Assembly: GCA_910577045.1 (NCBI GenBank)
Contig: CAJTLB010000005.1
Location: 62,001-126,000 of the forward strand
Origin: an uncultured Lachnospiraceae bacterium
Lineage (GTDB): Bacteria; Bacillota; Clostridia; Lachnospirales; Lachnospiraceae
DNA length: 64,000 bases
Direction: 5' to 3'
Positions 16,607 through 25,116 of this stretch are shown here, one piece after another. Under the pieces are notes generated by a model. That model searched no databases. It saw only the letters and a list, made by a program, of their open reading frames with translations, and was not told where the DNA came from. The translations under genes and the position numbers were made by a program. Position 1 is the stretch's first letter. Each line of letters opens with the position of its first letter.

Positions 16607-18595
16607 TCAATGTTCTACCCTAAATTGGTTCGATGTCTCCTTTAGATGTTCCACAACCTTATGTAATTGCTCAATACTCCCTTTCATACTATTTACTGAG
16701 CTAAGGTTTGAGCCTGCTGCATCTTTTACTGATAATACGGTAGAAGCTGCCTCTTCTACCCCTGCCATCTGTTGTTGCGAAATAGCAGCAAACGTCTGTG
16801 CACTTTCATCTACCTGCTTAATATCTAACAAAATTCCCTTAATCCTATTATTAATATTATCTACGGCATCTGCTATTACACCAAAACTTTCTGTTGTCCT
16901 ATCTACAACCGTAACACTTAACTGGATTCTTTCTACATTTTCTTTTGTTTGTAAAACTGTAGTGCCAATAATCTGCTCTACTTCTTTAATTAGCCTTGCA
17001 ATATCTTGTGCGGAATTAGAAGAATTATCTGCCAGGTTTTTAATTTCCTCTGCCACTACTGCAAACCCCCTGCCTGCCTCGCCTGCCCTCGCTGCTTCAA
17101 TAGAAGCATTTAACGCAAGCAAATTTGTCTGGGAAGCAATATTTTGTATCACAGATATAATATCACTAATCTTAGCTGTCAGCACCTCTGATTCTTTTAC
17201 TGTCTCAGAAAGCTCCATAACAGCTTCCTTTACCCCTAAAATCTCCTTTGCAACTGCCTGGATGTCAGCCTGTCCTGTATGGGTTGCTTCCATAGTAGAC
17301 TCCAAGGCCCTTCCCGCATTCTCACTCTTATCTAAAATGCCGCCTACTGCTTCATTTACCTTTTCTGCCATTTTTGCAACTGTAGAAGCTGATATAGAAA
17401 GCTGTTCCATTGTATCAGAAATCATTTCCGATGACTGGTTAATAGATCCTGTCTGCCCTTCTAAAACTTCTGATGCGTTCCTACATTCTTCTGATTCTCT
17501 TTCTAGTTCGTCTACCGCGCTCTTAATATCTGTTACCACTCTCCTAATACTAGATACGCTTCCATTTACAGACTGTACCATAGTACCTATCTCTGTCCGG
17601 TTACGTATAGAAAGGCTTTCTGTTAAATCCCCTTCCGCTATTTTTTTCATATAATGGTTGACACGGATAATTGGCTTTGTAATTCGGTTAATTACTAAAA
17701 TTAATACCACCATTAATAAAACCATAGCAATTACAAAACAAATGGCGGAGGCCTGCCCTAACCTGATACAATCCTCAAAAATAGTACTTTCTGGAATGGC
17801 TACAAGAAGCTTCCATCCAAATCCCCCTATCTCCTGTACAGCTACTAGGGAATTTTGGCTGTCTAAAAGATAACTGCCTTTCACATCGCCTGATCCTATA
17901 TCTGCTGCAAGCCCTGGATATACAGCAGATAATGCCTTATTCTTCTTATCTGCATCAGTTGCACTAATGATATCGCCCTTTTGGTTTATTAAAATAGCCT
18001 GCCCATCCATTAAATTCATAGCAGCCAATTTTTGATCTGCCTTAGCCAATGAAATATCAGCAGCTAACACGCTAAACTCATCTTTTAATAAACATGAAAT
18101 AGTAAAAAATACTTCCCCTTCTGCCCCTATATAGGTATCCAAATATTGGATTCCCGGATTTTCTTCTGCTTTTTTATACCATTCCATATTAGCAATATCT
18201 GTCATTTCTTTTCTGTTATTTTTTGAAAGCCCAGGATAAATTAAAAAATTATCCATATATCCCACATATACTCCATTAGGGATACTTTCAAAATTACTTT
18301 GTACACTTTCCAGATATGTAGTCCTTGCTGCTTTTGATGGCCGTTCATTTAAATAACTCTCACAAGTCTGCATACTATACACATTTAATTCTATCCAGCT
18401 TTCTAACCCTGTCTTCCCTTCCGCAGAAACACTTTCCAGCCATCTACTATCTGCTTCATACAAAGAAGTATATGCCATAAAAAGGCTAATACTTGATAAT
18501 GCCAGCATAGCAACCCCTGTTAAAAGCCCCACTGTCAGAAGTAACTGATTGCGAATCTTACCTGTACGCCTTTTTTGTACCCTCTCTTTTCCCAT
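16607..18595 (-). CDS. Methyl-accepting chemotaxis protein with Cache-type sensor
   Basis: Transmembrane chemoreceptor, about 662 residues. A first membrane helix (QLLLTVGLLTGVAMLALSSI) is followed by an outside region of about 250 residues with a Cache-like pattern (VYVGYMDNFLIYPG, ILINQKGDIISA, GFGWKLLVAIPESTI). A second helix (ICFVIAMVLLMVVLILVI), a HAMP domain and the signalling helix follow, with the hairpin tip QNIASQTNLLALNASIEAAR. I start at the ATG at 18595 after GGGAGG; an upstream ATG lacks a site. It probably leads an operon with the PAS protein. The ligand is unknown. Confidence 0.92.
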   Translation of the reverse strand: MGKERVQKRRTGKIRNQLLLTVGLLTGVAMLALSSISLFMAYTSLYEADSRWLESVSAEGKTGLESWIELNVYSMQTCESYLNERPSKAARTTYLESVQSNFESIPNGVYVGYMDNFLIYPGLSKNNRKEMTDIANMEWYKKAEENPGIQYLDTYIGAEGEVFFTISCLLKDEFSVLAADISLAKADQKLAAMNLMDGQAILINQKGDIISATDADKKNKALSAVYPGLAADIGSGDVKGSYLLDSQNSLVAVQEIGGFGWKLLVAIPESTIFEDCIRLGQASAICFVIAMVLLMVVLILVINRITKPIIRVNHYMKKIAEGDLTESLSIRNRTEIGTMVQSVNGSVSSIRRVVTDIKSAVDELERESEECRNASEVLEGQTGSINQSSEMISDTMEQLSISASTVAKMAEKVNEAVGGILDKSENAGRALESTMEATHTGQADIQAVAKEILGVKEAVMELSETVKESEVLTAKISDIISVIQNIASQTNLLALNASIEAARAGEAGRGFAVVAEEIKNLADNSSNSAQDIARLIKEVEQIIGTTVLQTKENVERIQLSVTVVDRTTESFGVIADAVDNINNRIKGILLDIKQVDESAQTFAAISQQQMAGVEEAASTVLSVKDAAGSNLSSVNSMKGSIEQLHKVVEHLKETSNQFRVEH

Positions 18596-18722
18596 ATCCC
18601 GTTTCCTCCCGAAATTCGACATAAAACCTTCTACCCCATACATAAAATCAGTATAGCATTTTTTGTTTTAAAAAGAAAGAGGCTCCTTTCATATTTATAT
18701 AGATTTTATACTTTATTGTAGA

Positions 18723-18751
18723 GCATACTTATCCCATTTCTGGCATACATT
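18723..18751 (+). promoter_or_regulatory. Sigma-E type sporulation promoter of spoIIID
   Basis: GCATACT, 14-base spacer, CATACATT, 29 bases before the spoIIID start. The Bacillus sigma-E consensus is about KMATATT-N14-CATACAMT, so only one mismatch is present in each box. It fits the known mother-cell expression of spoIIID. Confidence 0.65.
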
Positions 18752-18779
18752 GTAAAAACAAATATATCAGAGGTTTCTT

Positions 18780-19040
18780 TTGAAAAGCTACATTGAAGAA
18801 CGGGCTGTGGAAATAGCCAACTATATTATTGATAACAGCGCAACTGTGCGCCAGACAGCTAAACAGTTCGGCATTAGTAAAAGCACTGTACATAAGGATA
18901 TGACAGAACGGTTAAGTGAATTAAACCCCGCCTTGGCAGGACAGGTACGCCAAGTTTTGGATGTCAATAAATCGGAACGCCATATCCGGGGCGGTATGGC
19001 TACCAGAGAAAAGTATCTATCCAAACACAGAGAAATGTGA
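18780..19040 (+). CDS. spoIIID: Sporulation transcription factor SpoIIID
   Basis: DNA-binding regulator of mother-cell genes during spore formation. The 86-residue protein has the family helix-turn-helix (VRQTAKQFGISKSTVHKDMT, ERLSELNPALA) and the conserved tail SERHIRGGMATREKYL. The start codon is TTG at 18780, with AGAGG seven bases upstream. It is divergent from the chemoreceptor-mbl group. This is direct evidence that the organism is an endospore former or descends from one. Confidence 0.97.
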   Translation: MKSYIEERAVEIANYIIDNSATVRQTAKQFGISKSTVHKDMTERLSELNPALAGQVRQVLDVNKSERHIRGGMATREKYLSKHREM

Positions 19041-19075
19041 TATGCTGTTATCAAACAAAAGAAAAGAGGAATATT

Positions 19076-19855
19076 ATGTACCATTACAATTTTTTTCAAT
19101 GGATAATGTTTTTCTTTGTTTATTGCTTCTTTGGCTGGTGCATTGAGTCCACCATTGTATCAATAAGCAAACGCCAATTGGTGAACCGGGGATTTTTACA
19201 GATCCCTATGCTTCCACTCTATGGGACTGGGGCAGTCTTAATCTTATTTCTTACTATTCCTGTTAAGGAAGTCCTTTGGCTGGTTTATCTAATAGGGGCC
19301 ATAGGTGCTACTATTTTAGAATATATTACTGGCTGGGCAATGGAATCTTTATTTAAAATGAAATACTGGGATTATAGCAACCAAAAATTCCAGCTACATG
19401 GGCGGATTTGTTTAACCTCTTCTTTATTCTGGGGGGTTTTGTCTGTTGCCCTAACGGAATATATTCATCCGCCAATAGAACAATGGATACTACGCATTAA
19501 CCCGGCAGTACTTATTGCTGTCACTTGTATTTCTACCTGTATTATGCTTGTGGATACCATTGTTTCTGCCAAAGCAGCACTCGATTTAGCAAAGGTATTA
19601 GAACACTTATCTGTTGTCAGGGATGAAATCGAACACCTGCGCCTTCAATTAGATGAGCTCAAGGAAAATGCCCAAGAACATACAGAGCTTATCCGAAAGC
19701 GTTTAAATGAACTTTCTGAACAGCGTGAAGCAGAGATATCTCATCTTGGCTTCTTTAAATTCCATCTATTAAGAGGGCATCCTAGCTCCTATTCTAAAAA
19801 ATTCAATACTACGCTCCACGAACTGAAGGAACGCATCTATAACAAAAAAGGATAG
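19076..19855 (+). CDS. Putative ABC-transporter type IV membrane protein (CmpB/COG4905 family)
   Basis: A 259-residue membrane protein. The N-terminal two-thirds carry about five membrane helices with family motifs (FFGWCIESTIVS, NRGFLQIPMLPLYGTGA, EYITGWAMESLFKMKYWDYS, LHGRICLTSSLFWG). The C-terminal third is a charged coiled coil (VRDEIEHLRLQLDELKENAQ). The start is the ATG at 19076 after AGAGGA. It is 35 bp after spoIIID and may be co-transcribed with it. A transport role for the family is only inferred. Confidence 0.8.
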   Translation: MYHYNFFQWIMFFFVYCFFGWCIESTIVSISKRQLVNRGFLQIPMLPLYGTGAVLILFLTIPVKEVLWLVYLIGAIGATILEYITGWAMESLFKMKYWDYSNQKFQLHGRICLTSSLFWGVLSVALTEYIHPPIEQWILRINPAVLIAVTCISTCIMLVDTIVSAKAALDLAKVLEHLSVVRDEIEHLRLQLDELKENAQEHTELIRKRLNELSEQREAEISHLGFFKFHLLRGHPSSYSKKFNTTLHELKERIYNKKG

Positions 19856-19886
19856 CCATCAAAGCTATCCTTCTGTTTTTTCTTTA
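19850..19886 (+). terminator. Rho-independent terminator after the CmpB-like gene
   Basis: Stem GGATAGC / GCTATCC, 7-base loop, followed by TTCTGTTTTTTCTTT. It overlaps the stop codon of the gene. Confidence 0.9.
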
Positions 19887-19918
19887 TATTGCAATATAGA
19901 CTTAATTTCGGGGGGATA

Positions 19919-19945
19919 GAGGGAGTACTCCAGGAGCACTCCCTC
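19919..19945. repeat. Perfect hairpin in a convergent intergenic region
   Basis: GAGGGAGT pairs with ACTCCCTC, and inside it CTCC pairs with GGAG, leaving almost no loop. No T-run follows on either strand, so this is not an ordinary terminator. A second smaller dyad (ATATCAC / GTGATAT) lies at 19972-19991. The rest of the 19,887-20,087 gap shows nothing else. Confidence 0.5.
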
Positions 19946-20087
19946 CAGAGTTATGAAAATGTTAAGTTATCATATCACCTCTAAGTGATATACCTATATC
20001 ATAATAGATAAATGTGTACATAGTTTGTACGTTCTCTTAATAAATCATAAAATCCATTAAGAAATCCTTCTGAAAAATAAAATATTT

Positions 20088-21083
20088 CTAAATTTCTACT
20101 GCTTGTTCTAACAAAAAATCTAGAACCTTATTATAGAGAATACTTTTTCTTACCGATTCTTCTCCACCATAATTTTTTATCCATGTCTCTCTATCTTGTC
20201 CACTTTGATTTGCCGCGTGGTCTACTTCCTCATTAAACTCTTCTTCGCTTACTGTAATTTTTTCAGCCTTTGCTATCATTGCCAATGTCATATCACGGGC
20301 TGTCTGTTGCTGCCCATATGTTTGGCACTCTTTATTAAATTCCTCTTCTGTAATACTAATTGTAGAAAGAAATGTTTTTAAATCCATGCCATAATAAAGG
20401 GTTGCCATTGTCTCATAATAACTTTTCATTTCATTGGCATATGCTTCTACTTCTTCTTTTGGATAACCACTTATTTTTGTATTTGCCTGGATAATCTCCC
20501 AAATTGATGATAGTTTTTTGCTGTCTGCCTCTGTCTGCAATTCTTCCCGGACGCTTTCCCTATAAGCTGCTATATTTTCGTAAGAAGTATTTGCCGCTAC
20601 TACCTCATCTGTAAGCTCTGGCCCTACAATTCCATTAATCCCATTTACTGTTACAGTAAAAACAACTTCTTTCCCTGCTAAATCTGGGTTTTTTTCATAT
20701 GGGTCTGGGAACCTTAAATTCAAATCCACTGTTTCCCCTATTTTTACCCCAATCAGGCCATCTTCAAAACCATCAATAAAACTATGGGAACCAATGGCTA
20801 GCTCCTGCCCATTTGCTGTGCCCCCATTAAATGCCACACCGTCTAAAGTCCCAGCATAATCAATATTTACCGTATCCCCTAACTGGACTTCTTCCCTAAA
20901 CCGTGAAGTTAAGGCTGTCTCTACTTCTTCCTCTGTTGGATCAGGAACAGCCGTAATTTCAATCCCTTTATATTGCCCTAACGTTACATATTTCGAGTAA
21001 TCTGCACTCCCTTTTCCACCACAGCCTACCAAAAGCATTACTACACATAAAGCTGCTGCCACTACTTTCTTTTTATTTTTCAT
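20088..21083 (-). CDS. Trigger-factor-like FKBP peptidyl-prolyl isomerase lipoprotein
   Basis: Exported lipoprotein of 331 residues. Signal peptide with lipobox LLVGC (cysteine near residue 21). An FKBP domain follows (QLGDTVNIDYAGTLDGVAFN, ELAIGSHSFIDGFEDGLIGV, then EKNPDLAGKEVVFTVTVNGI), and then a trigger-factor C-terminal helical domain (residues about 165-331). The combination suggests an extracellular folding factor for secreted proteins. Ribosome site GAGGAG. It lies downstream of a HIT gene, 28 bp apart. Confidence 0.85.
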   Translation of the reverse strand: MKNKKKVVAAALCVVMLLVGCGGKGSADYSKYVTLGQYKGIEITAVPDPTEEEVETALTSRFREEVQLGDTVNIDYAGTLDGVAFNGGTANGQELAIGSHSFIDGFEDGLIGVKIGETVDLNLRFPDPYEKNPDLAGKEVVFTVTVNGINGIVGPELTDEVVAANTSYENIAAYRESVREELQTEADSKKLSSIWEIIQANTKISGYPKEEVEAYANEMKSYYETMATLYYGMDLKTFLSTISITEEEFNKECQTYGQQQTARDMTLAMIAKAEKITVSEEEFNEEVDHAANQSGQDRETWIKNYGGEESVRKSILYNKVLDFLLEQAVEI

Positions 21084-21111
21084 AATATCTCCTCAATCGT
21101 TTTATTTGTTA

Positions 21112-21540
21112 CTATTCTACTAAATATTGTTTAATCTTTGTAACTAATGCCTCATACTCTGTATCTGCAAGCTGTTTTTTGCCTGGGTTCATCTCAAATA
21201 CGCCACCCCATTCATAACCATCTTTATACTTTGGCACCAGATGGAAATGCAAATGGTGGCCTGTATCACCATATGCCCCATAATTAATTTTATCTGGTGA
21301 AAAAGCTTTCTGTAATGCCCTAGAAACCTTTGCTATATCTGCAAAATAATCATTCCTGTCCTCATCTGAAAGCTCTGCCATATCCCCAATATGTGTTTTA
21401 TGTGCTACAATTACCCTTCCCTTATGGCTCTGCTCTTTAAATAAATAAACCTTTGATGTTTTTAACTCACATATCTTAATGCCAAATTTCGCTACTAGCT
21501 CTCCTTCCATACAATATGCACAATTTGTATCTACTATCAT
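21112..21540 (-). CDS. HIT family hydrolase
   Basis: A histidine-triad nucleotide hydrolase or transferase, 142 residues. The catalytic triad motif is HHLHFHLVPK near the C-terminal half. An N-terminal CAYC may be half of a metal site. Ribosome site GAGAGGAA. The exact substrate in the cell is not evident. Confidence 0.88.
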   Translation of the reverse strand: MIVDTNCAYCMEGELVAKFGIKICELKTSKVYLFKEQSHKGRVIVAHKTHIGDMAELSDEDRNDYFADIAKVSRALQKAFSPDKINYGAYGDTGHHLHFHLVPKYKDGYEWGGVFEMNPGKKQLADTEYEALVTKIKQYLVE

Positions 21541-21640
21541 ATTTTGTTCCTCTCTTTTCCTTTTTATTCTCTTACTATTTTGTACCTTTTTACTAAACGT
21601 CAGGTTTTATTATACCTCTTTCTTCCATATTTGTGAACTA

Positions 21641-21662
21641 CCAATTGTCTAAAGCCAATGGG
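21641..21662 (-). repeat. Right-end hairpin of the IS605 element
   Basis: Stem CCAATTG / CAATGGG with loop TCTAAAGC. By analogy to other TnpB elements, the guide RNA (omega RNA) would span the end of tnpB and this region and take its guide from the flank starting at 21632. Confidence 0.65.
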
Positions 21663-21745
21663 CTTCCTGCTTCTAAGACCTCGCAACCTACTATCTCCAC
21701 AGGCGTAAATTCGGGCTGAACCATCCCTATTGGTATTTTATTATC

Positions 21746-22849
21746 TTATGCTATCTGCTGTAATCCTTCTGCTAAAATATTCTTCGCAGCATTGATATCC
21801 CTGTCATGTTTTTTTCCGCAAATTGGACATATCCATTCCCTTACGGATAAATTTTTTGTTTTGACATTTTGATATCCACAGTCAGAGCATATCTGGCTGC
21901 TTGCATAGAAGGTATCTAGTTTGATATACTGTCTCCCATTCCACATCGCCTTATATTCCAACTGCCTTGTTAATTCGTACCACGACACATCGGATATGGA
22001 TTTTGCCAAATAACGATTCTTTACCATCTTCTTTATCTGTAAGTTCTCTGAGACTATCACTTGGTTTTCGCTGATGATCCCATGGGACACTTTATGTAGA
22101 TAATCTTTTCTGGTATTTCTTATTTTCTCATGGCATAATGCTATTTTTCTTTTCTGCCTGTAATAGTTATTGCTCCCTTTCTCTTTCTGTGCCAGCTTCC
22201 TTTGCAGCTTTGCCAGTTTTTTCTCATATTTTTTTATTGTTTGGGGATTTTCATACTTTTTCCCATCTGATGTAATACAGAAATCTTTTATCCCTAAATC
22301 CAGTCCTATCTCCTGCTTTGTATGTGCCATTTCCTCATGTTCCGTCTCCACCAGCACTGACACAAAATACTTTCCACCTGGCGCCTGGGAAAGTGTCGCT
22401 GATTTTATCTGTCCCGTAAATTCCCTGTGCAGTTTTGCCTTTACTTTTTTTAACTTTGGCAGTTTTATTTTTCCAGCCTCAAAATCTACCGCAATATTTC
22501 CGTTTGTGAAGTTTGTTGTATAAGAGTTATGGTTCTCATGCTTACTTTTGAATTTCGGATAACCTGTTTGCTCCCTGAAAAATTTCTGATATGCAGAATC
22601 CATGTTATATATAGCATTTGTAAGAGCGAATTTATCGACTTCTTTCAGCCATCCATATTCTTTTTTTAACTCCCTGTTGCAGTAATTATTACAGTCTGTT
22701 TTGCTAAAGGACTTATTTTCTTTTTCGTAAGCCTCCTTCCGATAGGCAAGTGTCTGGTTATATACAAAACGGCAGCAGCCAAATGTTTTGGCTATCTGTA
22801 CTTTCTGCTCCTTATTTGGATACACCCTGTATTTATATGCTTTTAACAC
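21746..22849 (-). CDS. tnpB: TnpB, RNA-guided nuclease of the IS605 element
   Basis: OrfB/TnpB protein of 367 residues. RuvC-like catalytic residues are present: D184 in IGLDLGIKD, E268 in VIVSENLQI, D351 in HDRDINAAKNIL. The zinc-ribbon cysteines are C321, C324, C341 and C344 (CSDCG, CPICG). The N-terminal helix-turn-helix opens MLKAYKYRVYPNKEQ. It overlaps the end of tnpA by 7 bp. TnpB proteins cut DNA under guidance of an RNA from the element's right end and so favour element retention; all key residues are intact. Confidence 0.93.
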   Translation of the reverse strand: MLKAYKYRVYPNKEQKVQIAKTFGCCRFVYNQTLAYRKEAYEKENKSFSKTDCNNYCNRELKKEYGWLKEVDKFALTNAIYNMDSAYQKFFREQTGYPKFKSKHENHNSYTTNFTNGNIAVDFEAGKIKLPKLKKVKAKLHREFTGQIKSATLSQAPGGKYFVSVLVETEHEEMAHTKQEIGLDLGIKDFCITSDGKKYENPQTIKKYEKKLAKLQRKLAQKEKGSNNYYRQKRKIALCHEKIRNTRKDYLHKVSHGIISENQVIVSENLQIKKMVKNRYLAKSISDVSWYELTRQLEYKAMWNGRQYIKLDTFYASSQICSDCGYQNVKTKNLSVREWICPICGKKHDRDINAAKNILAEGLQQIA

Positions 22850-23268
22850 TTACTATCACCGCCTTCTATCCTTGATTTTCTATATTTACGCAACATTTCT
22901 TCTGAAACATTGCCAACGCTGCAGGCAACATATCCATCTGTCCAAAACGTATGCTCTTTCCAGAAATGTTTCCTGAGATAACTCAGATACTTTTCCCAAA
23001 TATGGTATGTTGTATAACTTTTTATTAAGTTTACGATTCTGCTGATAGACATGGTTAGTTCTGTTTCTATCATGTAATGGATATGGTCTTTGTCAGTTTC
23101 CATATATCTGATAATTACATGATGTTTCTGACATATCTCATACGAAAGCTGTTTTATCTCATCTGATATCTGCTTTGACACAAAAAGTTTCTTTCTATAT
23201 TTGCATACGAAAATAATGTAATACGGTAACAGATATTTGTGCCTGTTTTTGGATTTCCATGTTCCCAT
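22843..23268 (-). CDS. tnpA: IS200-type Y1 transposase TnpA
   Basis: Single-strand transposase of the HUH family, 141 residues from the ATG at 23268 (an upstream start six codons earlier overlaps a -10-like TATACT). The HUH motif is DKDHIHYMIE, and the likely catalytic tyrosine is in EEMLRKYRKS. The family pattern KYRKKLF is present near the N-terminus. It is tightly linked to tnpB. Confidence 0.9.
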   Translation of the reverse strand: MGTWKSKNRHKYLLPYYIIFVCKYRKKLFVSKQISDEIKQLSYEICQKHHVIIRYMETDKDHIHYMIETELTMSISRIVNLIKSYTTYHIWEKYLSYLRKHFWKEHTFWTDGYVACSVGNVSEEMLRKYRKSRIEGGDSKC

Positions 23269-23309
23269 ACCGTAAGTATAGCACAAATATCCACTTTTGG
23301 CTACCCTAA

Positions 23310-23331
23310 CCCACCGTCTAAAGCCAGTGGG
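23310..23331 (-). repeat. Left-end hairpin of the IS605 element
   Basis: Stem CCCACCG / CAGTGGG with the same TCTAAAGC loop as the right end, 42 bp before the tnpA start on the outer side. Confidence 0.65.
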
Positions 23332-23348
23332 ATTGCGGTAGCCTTATT

Positions 23349-23969
23349 TCAATCTTTTACCATAATAAAGTCCGCTGCATAAGGCAATTTTTCTACCCAT
23401 CTGCAAAATACATGCCACTCCTCTAATTTGTGGTTCCTCCTGGCATAATACATGTTTGCTGCATTTTCATAATTCATCGTTACAGTACGCATCTGGTTAT
23501 AGCTGCTTGGAAGAAGCTGGATTAAATCATACCAATATTTTTTATCCTTTGTTTCAATATATTTTTTCCGCACTTGTTCTAAGTAAGTAATTACCTGCCC
23601 CATAAAAGCAAGTGTATCCTCTGTCATTTGATCACAGCTAAAGTCTTCTATAGAGAACTCTTTACTGTGAATCCTATGCATAGTACTTGTAGAATTTGCT
23701 ACTGTGCCTACTTTATACGTATCAAATTCCTTCCACCAATAAAGCGGCGCTGTAATATCAACCGAAATAAAAATTTGGCGTATAAACTTCCTATGATCTG
23801 TCCCTGCCTTTGCCAACCTATTGCCTAACTCCCGGTCATTTTCCCCTAAAATATAATTCCCTTCTCCATCATAGGCACTGTCCATTCTATCCCAGCTATT
23901 ATGCGGGTTTCTAGCACCCCGGATTGCATTTTCCAGATTCATTACAGACATTCTTTCTAATTGTATCAT
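23349..23969 (-). CDS. ThyX-like protein lacking the canonical RHR motif
   Basis: A 206-residue protein that reads like a distant relative of flavin-dependent thymidylate synthase. The middle has ITAPLYWWKEFDTYKVGTVA then NSTSTMHRI, at the place where ThyX has its substrate-binding RHR...S..S.RY motif. The C-terminal part, LLPSSYNQMRTVTMNYENAA followed by RRNHKLEEW, parallels the ThyX helix that ends in AQWEIR. The RHR motif itself is replaced by TYK, so classical dUMP methylation is doubtful. Ribosome site GGGAGAT. An IS605 element lies directly downstream. Its job is unknown to me. Confidence 0.6.
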   Translation of the reverse strand: MIQLERMSVMNLENAIRGARNPHNSWDRMDSAYDGEGNYILGENDRELGNRLAKAGTDHRKFIRQIFISVDITAPLYWWKEFDTYKVGTVANSTSTMHRIHSKEFSIEDFSCDQMTEDTLAFMGQVITYLEQVRKKYIETKDKKYWYDLIQLLPSSYNQMRTVTMNYENAANMYYARRNHKLEEWHVFCRWVEKLPYAADFIMVKD

Positions 23970-24090
23970 AACAATCTCCCATCTTTATTCTATTAACACT
24001 TCTGTATCCAAAGTATCCCCAGTATAACATATCTTTTTTTGTCAGGCAATTCTTTTGCCAATATATTCTCTTCTCCTTTTTATCCCCATA

Positions 24091-24099
24091 TGCTATAAT
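24091..24099 (+). promoter_or_regulatory. Extended -10 promoter of hflK-hflC
   Basis: TGC followed by TATAAT, 48 bases before the hflK start. No convincing -35 is visible, consistent with an extended -10 type promoter. Confidence 0.5.
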
Positions 24100-24146
24100 A
24101 CCCTTTGTAGCAACTTAAAGAACCCATTTCATATAGGAGGAAATTT

Positions 24147-25103
24147 ATGGAAATCATAAATAACAATTATTTTAAAGGAAGCAAAAAAATAATAAAACGG
24201 GTTTTATATCCTATTCTTTTGCTTTTACTTCTACTTCTTCTTTCTGTCAATTCTATTTACACAATCCGTGAGCAAGAGCAGGCTGTCCTTACTACCTTTG
24301 GCATTGCCACGCCTGTAACAGATTCTGGCCTACATTTTAAAATTCCATTTATCCAGCAAGTGCATAAAGTCAATACCACAATCCAAGGCTTTTCTATTGG
24401 TTATGACAATGGCAATAATTCAAATGAAGCAGAATCTTTAATGATTACTTCTGATTACAATTTTGTTAATGTGGACTTCTTTGTCGAATATAAAATTTCT
24501 GATCCAGTAAAAGCCCTTTATGCCTCTGAAAAACCTGTTGTTATTTTAAAAAATATAGCACAAAGCTGTATCCGTACTGTAATTGGGAGTTATGATGTGG
24601 ACAGTGTCCTTACTACAGGAAAAAATGAAATACAGTCTGTAATTAAAGAACGGATTATTGCGCAGCTTAATTTACATGATATTGGCATCCAGCTTGTCAA
24701 TATTACAATCCAAGATTCTGAACCACCTACGGCAGAAGTTATGGAAGCATTTAAAGCAGTTGAAACAGCGAAACAAGGCAAAGAAACTTCGATTAATAAT
24801 GCCAATAAATACCGGAATGAAAAACTGCCAGAAGCAGAGGCAAAAGCAGACCAAATACTGCAAAATGCCGAAGCTGCCAAAGAACAAAGGATTAATGAAG
24901 CCAATGGGCAAGTTGCCCGTTTTAATGCGATTTATGGGGAATATATAAAAAATCCAGTTATCACTAGGCAGCGGATGTTTTTCGAAGCTATGGAAGACAT
25001 TTTGCCTTCCCTTAAAGTTATTATTAACGGGACAGAATCTTCCGTAGATACGCTTCTTCCATTAGAACCATTTTCGGCTAACAATACCTCATCTGAAGAA
25101 TAA
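24147..25103 (+). CDS. hflK: SPFH-domain membrane protein HflK
   Basis: Band-7/SPFH protein of 318 residues that with HflC forms a membrane ring around FtsH in other bacteria. One membrane helix at residues 18-36 (leucine-rich), then the SPFH domain (REQEQAVLTTFGIATPVTDS, GLHFKIPFIQQVHKVNT) and a long helical stalk with EAEAKADQILQNAEAAKEQR. Ribosome site TAGGAGGAA. It is followed 13 bp later by hflC. No ftsH gene is in the window. Confidence 0.88.
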   Translation: MEIINNNYFKGSKKIIKRVLYPILLLLLLLLLSVNSIYTIREQEQAVLTTFGIATPVTDSGLHFKIPFIQQVHKVNTTIQGFSIGYDNGNNSNEAESLMITSDYNFVNVDFFVEYKISDPVKALYASEKPVVILKNIAQSCIRTVIGSYDVDSVLTTGKNEIQSVIKERIIAQLNLHDIGIQLVNITIQDSEPPTAEVMEAFKAVETAKQGKETSINNANKYRNEKLPEAEAKADQILQNAEAAKEQRINEANGQVARFNAIYGEYIKNPVITRQRMFFEAMEDILPSLKVIINGTESSVDTLLPLEPFSANNTSSEE

Positions 25104-25116
25104 GGAGAATACAAAT

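Larger units (their letters stand above)
21633..23345 (-). mobile_element. IS200/IS605 family insertion sequence (tnpA + tnpB)
   Basis: Contains a Y1 transposase and a TnpB gene in the same direction. Each end carries a sub-terminal hairpin with the same 8-base loop TCTAAAGC: right end stem CCAATTG / CAATGGG at 21641-21662, left end stem CCCACCG / CAGTGGG at 23310-23331. The right boundary is probably just after GTTCAC (minus strand, ending at 21633). The left boundary is uncertain to about 20 bases. The element sits immediately after the stop codon of the ThyX-like gene. Both genes are intact. Confidence 0.85.

Noticed and set aside
16962..17654. Long open frame of 230 codons on the + strand opposite the chemoreceptor gene
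   Set aside because: It is the mirror of the conserved MCP signalling domain; composition is S/T/I-rich without domain pattern and there is no ribosome site.
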